Assembly: GCA_964614585.1 (NCBI GenBank)
Contig: CAZTLW010000084.1
Span: 1 to 10,232, forward strand
Reading direction: 5' to 3'
Origin: JAHEFX01 sp964614585
GTDB lineage: Bacteria > Actinomycetota > Acidimicrobiia > Spongiisociales > JAENVV01
DNA length: 10,232 bases
The notes beneath the pieces were generated by a model, which searched no databases, had not been told where the DNA came from, and saw only the letters and a program-made list of their open reading frames with translations. This document shows, piece by piece, positions 5,941-10,232 of this stretch (its first letter is position 1; every line of letters starts with the position of its first letter). The position numbers and the translations under genes are program-made.

Positions 5941-8010
5941 GTGAGCACCCCGCCGGTCGCCCGCCGAGACGACACGACCATCACCCAACTCGACCGGACC
6001 CGACCCGACCCCTACCGGTGGATGAAGGACCCCAACTGGCAGGCGGCGCTGACCGACCCGGCGGTGCTGGACCCGGCCATCCGCTCCCACCTCGTGGCCG
6101 AGCGGGACCACGCCGCCGAGCGGCTCGAGGCGCTGACCGGCGACCTGACCGAACGCCTCCACGCCGAGCTGAAGGCCCGGCTCGAGCCCGACGAGTCGAC
6201 GGTGCCCGCCCCCGACGGGCCGTGGGCCTACTACCACCGCTACCGGGAGGGCGGGGAGTACCCGATCGTGTGCCGGCGGCCCCGCGATGGCGGCCCCGAG
6301 CAGGTCGTCGTGGACGGCGACGCCCGCGCCGAGGGCTCGGCGTTCTACTCGCTGGCGGCCGTCGAGCACGCCCCCGACCATGCCCGGGCCGCCGTCTCCG
6401 AGGACCGGGTCGGCAACGAGGAGTACCGGGTGGCGGTCGTCGACCTCACCACCGGCGACGAGACGCCCGACGTGCTCACCCGGGTCACGCCCGGCGTCGC
6501 CTGGGGCCGGCCGGGCGAGTTGTACGCCGTCCGCCTCGACGAGCACCACCGACCCAACCAGGTGGTGCGCCTCGACCTGGCCTCCGGGGAGGAGACGGTG
6601 GTCTACACCGAATCCGACCCGGGCTGGTTCGTGTCCGTGGGTCGGGCCCGGAGCGGTCGGTTCGTCGTCATCCAGACCGCCGACCACGACACGAGCGAGG
6701 TCCACGTCATCGACCTCACCGGCGACGACCCGACGCCCCGCTGCCTCGCCCCCCGCGAGCCCCGCACCGAGTACCACGCCCAGCACCATCGCGATCGGTG
6801 GATCATCCGCACCAACCGCGACGCCGAAGACTTCCGGATCGTCACGGCCCCCCTCGACGCCACCGACGACTCCGACTGGGTCGATCTGGTGCCCCACCGG
6901 CCCGGCATCCTCGTCAATGCCCACGTGGCGTTCGGCGACCACCTCGTCCGCCTCGAGACCGAGGAGGCCCTCCCCCGCATCGTCGTCAGGGACTGGGCCA
7001 CCGGCGACGAACGGGCGCTCGCCTTCGACGAGGAGGCCTACGCCCTCGGCGTCCAGCCCGGCTTCGAGCAGGACACGACCACCCTCCGATTCACCTATTC
7101 ATCGCCGTCGACGCCCACCCGCACCTACGACGAGGACCTCGCCACGGGCGACCGGGTACTGCGCAAGGAGCAGGTCATCCCCTCCGGCCACGACCCCACC
7201 GACTACACGGTGCGGCGAGTGGCGGCGACCGCCCCCGACGGCGAGTCGGTGCCGCTGACGATCCTCCATCGGGCCGACCTCGAGCCGACCGGCGACCACC
7301 CGGCGGTGCTCTACGGGTACGGCGCCTACGGCTACTCGATGCCGGCCTCGTTCTCGCCGCACGTGTTCTCCCTCGTCGACCGTGGGGTCGTCTACGCCAT
7401 CGCCCACGTCCGGGGCGGCATGGAGAAGGGCTACCGCTGGTACCGGGAGGGCAGCCGGGAGCACCGGCCCAACACCCACACCGACTTCATCGCCTGCGCC
7501 GAGCGGCTCATCGAGTTGGGCTGGACCCGGGCGGGCCGCATCGCCTGCCACGGCCGCAGCGCCGGGGGGTTGCTCGTCGGCGCCGTCGCCAACCAGCGCC
7601 CCGACCTGTGGGGGGCGGTGCTCGCCGACGTCCCGTTCGTCGACACCCTCAACACGATGTCCGACGAGACCCTGCCCTTGACCCCGCCCGAGTGGCCCCT
7701 GTGGGGGAACCCGACCATCGATGTGGCGGCCTACGAGGTCATCGCCGGCTACTCGCCCTACGACAACGTGGCACCGGTCGACTACCCGCCGATGTTCGTC
7801 ACGGCCGGGGTGTCCGACCCCCGGGTGACCTACTGGGAGGCCGCCAAGTGGGTGGCCCGCCTCCGGGAGCTGAAGACCGACGACAACCCGATCCTGTTCC
7901 GGGTCAACGTCGATGCCGGCCACTTCGGCAGCACCGGCCGCTACGAGTACCTCGAGGAGGAGGCGGCCCGCGACGCCTTCACCCTGTGGGCGCTGGGGGT
8001 GGCGGGATGA
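5941..8010 (+). CDS. ptrB: Oligopeptidase B (S9 prolyl oligopeptidase family)
   Basis: A 689-residue serine peptidase, close to the 686 of E. coli OpdB (PtrB). Such enzymes cut short peptides after basic residues. The N-terminal half starts with DPYRWMKD and forms the seven-bladed propeller that limits access to small substrates. The C-terminal catalytic domain begins near YGYGAYGYSMPASFS (458-472), continues with VRGGMEKGYRWYREG, and has Ser540 in HGRSAGG, Asp626 in GVSDPRVTYWEAAKW and His661 in DAGHFGSTGRYEYLEEEA. VPFVDTLNTMSDETLPLTPPEWPLWGNP is the OpdB-specific stretch. The specificity residues are unusual: with an offset of 8 from the E. coli numbering, Glu576 is kept (E584), but Glu578 becomes Pro586 and the pair Asp460/Asp462 becomes Pro468/Ser470. 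No signal peptide. The GTG start at 5941 has GAGGAG 9 bases upstream; the frame is open much further upstream, but only across the opposite-strand regulator. Divergent from the TetR-type gene. Confidence 0.95.
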   Translation: MSTPPVARRDDTTITQLDRTRPDPYRWMKDPNWQAALTDPAVLDPAIRSHLVAERDHAAERLEALTGDLTERLHAELKARLEPDESTVPAPDGPWAYYHRYREGGEYPIVCRRPRDGGPEQVVVDGDARAEGSAFYSLAAVEHAPDHARAAVSEDRVGNEEYRVAVVDLTTGDETPDVLTRVTPGVAWGRPGELYAVRLDEHHRPNQVVRLDLASGEETVVYTESDPGWFVSVGRARSGRFVVIQTADHDTSEVHVIDLTGDDPTPRCLAPREPRTEYHAQHHRDRWIIRTNRDAEDFRIVTAPLDATDDSDWVDLVPHRPGILVNAHVAFGDHLVRLETEEALPRIVVRDWATGDERALAFDEEAYALGVQPGFEQDTTTLRFTYSSPSTPTRTYDEDLATGDRVLRKEQVIPSGHDPTDYTVRRVAATAPDGESVPLTILHRADLEPTGDHPAVLYGYGAYGYSMPASFSPHVFSLVDRGVVYAIAHVRGGMEKGYRWYREGSREHRPNTHTDFIACAERLIELGWTRAGRIACHGRSAGGLLVGAVANQRPDLWGAVLADVPFVDTLNTMSDETLPLTPPEWPLWGNPTIDVAAYEVIAGYSPYDNVAPVDYPPMFVTAGVSDPRVTYWEAAKWVARLRELKTDDNPILFRVNVDAGHFGSTGRYEYLEEEAARDAFTLWALGVAG

Positions 8011-8031
8011 GGCGCTCGGCGGTGCGAGAAG

Positions 8032-8095
8032 GGAGATCCCCCCGGAGGGTGCTCCGCCGAGGAGCGCCACCAACGATGGAGATCCCCCCGGAGGG
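8032..8095. repeat. 18-bp direct repeat pair flanking a small hairpin
   Basis: GGAGATCCCCCCGGAGGG occurs exactly at 8032-8049 and again at 8078-8095, 46 bases apart. Between them GGTGCTCC (8048-8055) pairs with GGAGCGCC (8061-8068) around loop GCCGA, with one G-U pair. The block lies in the 211-base spacer after the oligopeptidase B gene. The rest of the spacer (8101-8221) is G-rich and shows no gene, no convincing promoter and no clear ribosome site for the next start. Confidence 0.7.
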
Positions 8096-8100
8096 GGGAT
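8082..8100. terminator. ATCCCCCC / GGGGGGAT hairpin
   Basis: Perfect 8-bp stem, ATCCCCCC (8082-8089) and GGGGGGAT (8093-8100), with a GGA loop, the same loop as in the ychF terminator hairpin. It lies 72 bases after the oligopeptidase B stop and is its most likely terminator. No T-tract follows. Confidence 0.5.
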
Positions 8101-8221
8101 GGGTCCCGCCGGCCGACGGAGGAGGCCTGTGGGAGGGGGGCAGCGCCGGAGAGCGACGAGGGCCGCTCTCGATTGGGGCAACCGCGTCGCGCTCCTCGTC
8201 GACCCCATCGGGCGGTCGGTC

Positions 8222-9106
8222 ATGAGCGTCGGGTTCATCGGGCTCGGGATCATGGGGAGCGGGATGGCCGCCAACCTGGTGGCCAAGGGTCACGAGGTGG
8301 TGGTCTGGAACCGGACCGGGGCCAAGGCCGAGCCGCTCGTGCAGACCGGCGCCGCCCCCGGGGCCTCGCCTGCGGACGTGGCGGCCCAGGCCGACATCGT
8401 CGCCATCTGCGTCTCCGACACCCCCGACGTCGAGGCGGTGCTCGCCGGCGACGAGGGCCTGCTCGCCGGGCTCCGGCCCGGGAGCCTCGTCGTCGACCAC
8501 TCGACGATCTCGCCGTCGGCGACCGAGCGGTTCGCCACCCTCGTCGCGGAGGTCGGGGCCTCGTGGGTCGATGCCCCGGTCTCGGGCGGCTCCGAGGGGG
8601 CCGAGCGTGGGACGCTCTCGATCATGGTGGGCGGAAGCGAGGCCGACGTGGCCCGGGCCCGCCCCGTCATGGAGGCCTACGGGACGACGATCACCCACGT
8701 CGGACCGGTGGGGGCCGGCCAGCGCGTCAAGCTCGTCAACCAGGTGCTCGTGGTGGTCACACAACTGGCGGTGTCGGAGGGTCTGCTGCTGGCGGAGGCC
8801 TCGGGTTTGGACCTCGACGCCACGCTCGAGGCCGTGACCGGCGGGGCGGCCGGGTCGTGGATGCTCGCCAACCGGGGCCCGCAGATGGCCGCCCGGGACT
8901 GGCGGCCGGGGTTCACGATCGACCTCCAGCAGAAGGACCTGCGGCTCGCGCTCGAGGCGGCCGATGAGGCCGGTGTCCCCCTGCCCGGGACCGCCCTCGT
9001 CTTCCAGCTGTACCGGGCGCTGCAGGCCCGGGGTCTCGGCGCCGAGGGCAACCACGCCCTGGTGAAGGCACTCGAGGAACTGTCGGGCATCCGGCTCGGG
9101 GACTGA
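8222..9106 (+). CDS. NAD(P)-dependent beta-hydroxyacid dehydrogenase (3-hydroxyisobutyrate dehydrogenase family)
   Basis: A 294-residue enzyme of the family that includes 3-hydroxyisobutyrate dehydrogenase, tartronate semialdehyde reductase and GLYR1-type reductases, of typical length. The Rossmann motif is GLGIMG (7-12). WNRT (29-32), with Arg31 after the second strand, suggests NADP(H) rather than NAD(H). The substrate-binding signature is DAPVSGGSEGAERGTLSIMVGG (117-138). The catalytic Lys is K170 in GAGQRVKLVNQ. The C-terminal helical domain contains DLQQKDLRLALEAADEAGVPLPGTALV, also standard. The reaction is reversible oxidation of a beta-hydroxyacid to its semialdehyde; the exact substrate cannot be fixed. 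The ATG at 8222 places the Rossmann strand at the N-terminus as usual, but no good ribosome site or -10 box precedes it. An aldehyde dehydrogenase gene follows 177 bases downstream; a valine-catabolism pairing is possible but unsupported. Confidence 0.93.
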   Translation: MSVGFIGLGIMGSGMAANLVAKGHEVVVWNRTGAKAEPLVQTGAAPGASPADVAAQADIVAICVSDTPDVEAVLAGDEGLLAGLRPGSLVVDHSTISPSATERFATLVAEVGASWVDAPVSGGSEGAERGTLSIMVGGSEADVARARPVMEAYGTTITHVGPVGAGQRVKLVNQVLVVVTQLAVSEGLLLAEASGLDLDATLEAVTGGAAGSWMLANRGPQMAARDWRPGFTIDLQQKDLRLALEAADEAGVPLPGTALVFQLYRALQARGLGAEGNHALVKALEELSGIRLGD

Positions 9107-9114
9107 CCCCGCTT

Positions 9115-9141
9115 CGAACCCCCGCCACAACCCTGGGTTCG
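9115..9141. terminator. Hairpin containing AACCCTGGGTT dyad, copy 2
   Basis: CGAACCC (9115-9121) pairs with GGGTTCG (9135-9141) across a 13-base loop, starting 8 bases after the dehydrogenase stop. The right arm is also half of the AACCC-T-GGGTT dyad at 9129-9139. The 15 bases CCACAACCCTGGGTT (9125-9139) recur at 9193-9207. Confidence 0.5.
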
Positions 9142-9192
9142 TGAGGGTGCACGACGCCCTCTGCGGCCCACGCTTCACCCGGACCACCCCCT

Positions 9193-9214
9193 CCACAACC
9201 CTGGGTTGCCAGGG
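9193..9214. repeat. AACCCTGGGTT dyad, copy 3, overlapping a second hairpin
   Basis: CCACAACCCTGGGTT at 9193-9207 repeats 9125-9139 exactly, and with four more bases to the left (9189-9207 against 9121-9139) 18 of 19 positions match. Within it CCCTGG (9199-9204), loop GTTG, CCAGGG (9209-9214) makes a perfect 6-bp hairpin. It lies about 30 bases before the -10-like box of the aldehyde dehydrogenase gene. The spacer 9107-9283 holds no gene. Confidence 0.6.
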
Positions 9215-9243
9215 GGGCTCGGGCGGGGGTGGCGACCGGTCGG

Positions 9244-9249
9244 TAGGCT
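9244..9249 (+). promoter_or_regulatory. Possible -10 box for the aldehyde dehydrogenase gene
   Basis: TAGGCT (9244-9249) fits TAnnnT; a start near 9256 would give a leader of about 28 bases carrying GAGGTGA just before the ATG at 9284. No -35 box at standard spacing (TTGCCA at 9206-9211 is too distant). Confidence 0.35.
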
Positions 9250-9283
9250 CTGGCCGCCCGACGACCGCACCCGAGGTGACCCC

Positions 9284-10232
9284 ATGACCGCCGGCTCCTA
9301 CGCCTTCCCCGCCGTCATCGACCGCCGCGCCGAGTCCACCACCGACGAGTTGGACGCCATGCTCGCCGACCTCACCGCCGCCGCCCCCCGCTGGGTGGCG
9401 GCGTCGCTCGACGAGCGCATCGCCCTCTTGGAGCGGGTCATGGCCGAGGCGGCCGCCGCCGCCCCGGCATGGGTCGCCGACGCCTGCGAGGCGAAGGGCA
9501 TCGAGTTCGGCGGCCCCCTCGACTGGGAGGAGTGGTACGGCGGGCCCACCCTCGTCGTGCGCAACGCCCGCCTCCTGCGCAACACGATGCGGGACCTCCG
9601 CGACCACGGCCGCCCGATCCCCCCGGGGCCGGTCACCCAGCGCCACGACGGCCAGACCATCGTGCGGACCTACCCCACGGACGGGTGGGACAAGGCACTC
9701 ACACCCGGGATGACCGGCGAGGTGTGGATGGAGCCGGGCATCAACCCCGGCAACCTCAAGGCAGCCATGGCGAGGGCCTACCGTCCCGAGATCTCCGTCG
9801 ACCCCGGGGTCTGCCTCGTCCTCGGTGCCGGGAACGTCTCGTCGATCGGCCCGGCCGACGTGCTCTACCAGCTCTTCTACTACCAGCGCACGGCGATCCT
9901 CAAGACGAACCCCGTCAACGAGTGGGTGGGCCCCCACTGGGAGCAGGCCCTCGCCCCGCTCATCGAGGCCAACCTGCTCCGGATCGCCTACGGGGGCACC
10001 GAGGTCGGCCAGTACCTCGTCGACCACGACCACGTCGCCGCGATCCACATCACCGGCTCGGACAAGACGTACGACGCGATCGTGTTCGGTCCGGGTGAGG
10101 AGGGGGCCGCGCGCAAGGCCGCCGACGATCCCCGCATCCACAAGCCGGTGACGGCCGAGTTGGGGAACGTGTCCCCGGTCATCGTCATCCCCGGGCCGTG
10201 GTCCGACGACGACATCCGCTACCAGGCCGACC
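9284..10232 (+). CDS. Aldehyde dehydrogenase superfamily protein, divergent (3' end beyond window)
   Basis: The first 316 residues of an NAD(P)-dependent aldehyde dehydrogenase-fold protein. Landmarks: LVLGAGNVSSIGPADVLYQLF (about 178-198), where Asn184 corresponds to the catalytic Asn of the usual PWN motif; ILKTNPVNEWVGPHW with Lys207 at the cofactor-binding Lys position; IHITGSDKTYDAIVFG with Gly258-Ser259 of the nucleotide-binding loop; and TAELGNVSPVIVIPG with Glu292 at the general-base position. In typical members this last motif is ELGGK, so ELGNVSP marks a divergent subfamily. The catalytic Cys should lie about 34 residues after Glu292, just past the window end. The N-terminal part (about 1-110, Ala- and Trp-rich helices with EEWYGGPTLVVRNARLLRNTMRDL) is unlike the common subfamilies. 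The ATG at 9284 has GAGGTGA close upstream. The substrate is unknown. Confidence 0.88.
   Translation, partial: MTAGSYAFPAVIDRRAESTTDELDAMLADLTAAAPRWVAASLDERIALLERVMAEAAAAAPAWVADACEAKGIEFGGPLDWEEWYGGPTLVVRNARLLRNTMRDLRDHGRPIPPGPVTQRHDGQTIVRTYPTDGWDKALTPGMTGEVWMEPGINPGNLKAAMARAYRPEISVDPGVCLVLGAGNVSSIGPADVLYQLFYYQRTAILKTNPVNEWVGPHWEQALAPLIEANLLRIAYGGTEVGQYLVDHDHVAAIHITGSDKTYDAIVFGPGEEGAARKAADDPRIHKPVTAELGNVSPVIVIPGPWSDDDIRYQAD

Noticed and set aside
5865..5945. TGCC...GGCA imperfect dyad at the TetR-type start as an operator
   Set aside because: Only four outer pairs match (5871-5874 with 5881-5884), and the right place for a palindrome would be the intergenic promoter; chance explains it.
7913..8221. 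Earlier in-frame start for the dehydrogenase at 7913
   Set aside because: The added residues are an Arg/Pro-rich translation of the end of oligopeptidase B and the repeat spacer; the Rossmann strand normally lies at the very N-terminus.
5724..8225. 833-codon + strand open frame overlapping oligopeptidase B
   Set aside because: Arg/Pro/Gly-rich translation with no domain features; the overlapping frame holds the entire oligopeptidase B with its triad.
7979..10141. 720-codon - strand open frame spanning the dehydrogenase and aldehyde dehydrogenase
   Set aside because: It runs antisense across two clear genes and two structured spacers; long stop-free antisense frames are expected at this base composition.
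1..10232. tRNA, rRNA, riboswitch, transposase, integrase or phage genes
   Set aside because: I looked for cloverleaf-like stems, transposase and integrase motifs and known mobile-element proteins in the gaps and genes and saw none; all sizeable gaps hold only hairpins and short repeats.

Overview
The window is about 10.2 kb of very G+C-rich chromosomal DNA (roughly 70% by eye). Codons strongly prefer G/C in the third position, several starts are GTG, and some starts sit directly behind a TAnnnT -10 box with no ribosome binding site. Together with the protein flavours (Pr6Pr-type membrane protein, actinobacterial-type serine hydrolase, YchF, oligopeptidase B) this points to an actinobacterium, perhaps of the class Acidimicrobiia. 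The class is an impression, not a demonstrated placement.

Layout. 1-48: tail of a + strand gene, possibly an RdgB/HAM1-type nucleotide pyrophosphatase, converging on a GNAT acetyltransferase (680-138, -). Upstream of the GNAT gene on the same strand is a beta-lactamase-fold serine hydrolase (1942-752, -). A 47-base divergent promoter region with a perfect 13-bp palindrome separates it from a six-helix Pr6Pr-type membrane protein (1990-2601, +), followed by a 115-residue three-helix membrane protein (2645-2992, +). These converge on ychF (4195-3104, -) across a densely folded spacer built from GTACTGA heptamers between two perfect hairpins. ychF is divergent from an alpha/beta hydrolase (4310-5227, +), which converges on a TetR-type regulator (5877-5320, -). 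The regulator is divergent from oligopeptidase B (5941-8010, +). A repeat-bearing spacer, a beta-hydroxyacid dehydrogenase (8222-9106, +), a second repeat-bearing spacer and a divergent aldehyde dehydrogenase cut by the window edge (9284 onward, +) follow.

How the genes relate. No multi-gene pathway is evident. The clearest functional pairings are the TetR regulator with divergent oligopeptidase B, and the palindrome shared by the serine hydrolase and Pr6Pr genes. The dehydrogenase and aldehyde dehydrogenase could act on related carbonyl intermediates, but they are separated by 177 bases with terminator-like structures. I see no phage, transposon, CRISPR, RNA gene or defence system. The most interesting material is non-coding: the heptamer-built spacer, a dispersed AACCCTGGGTT dyad found only between genes, and the divergent-promoter palindrome. 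One protein observation stands out: the oligopeptidase B lacks several acidic residues that set dibasic specificity in the enterobacterial enzyme.
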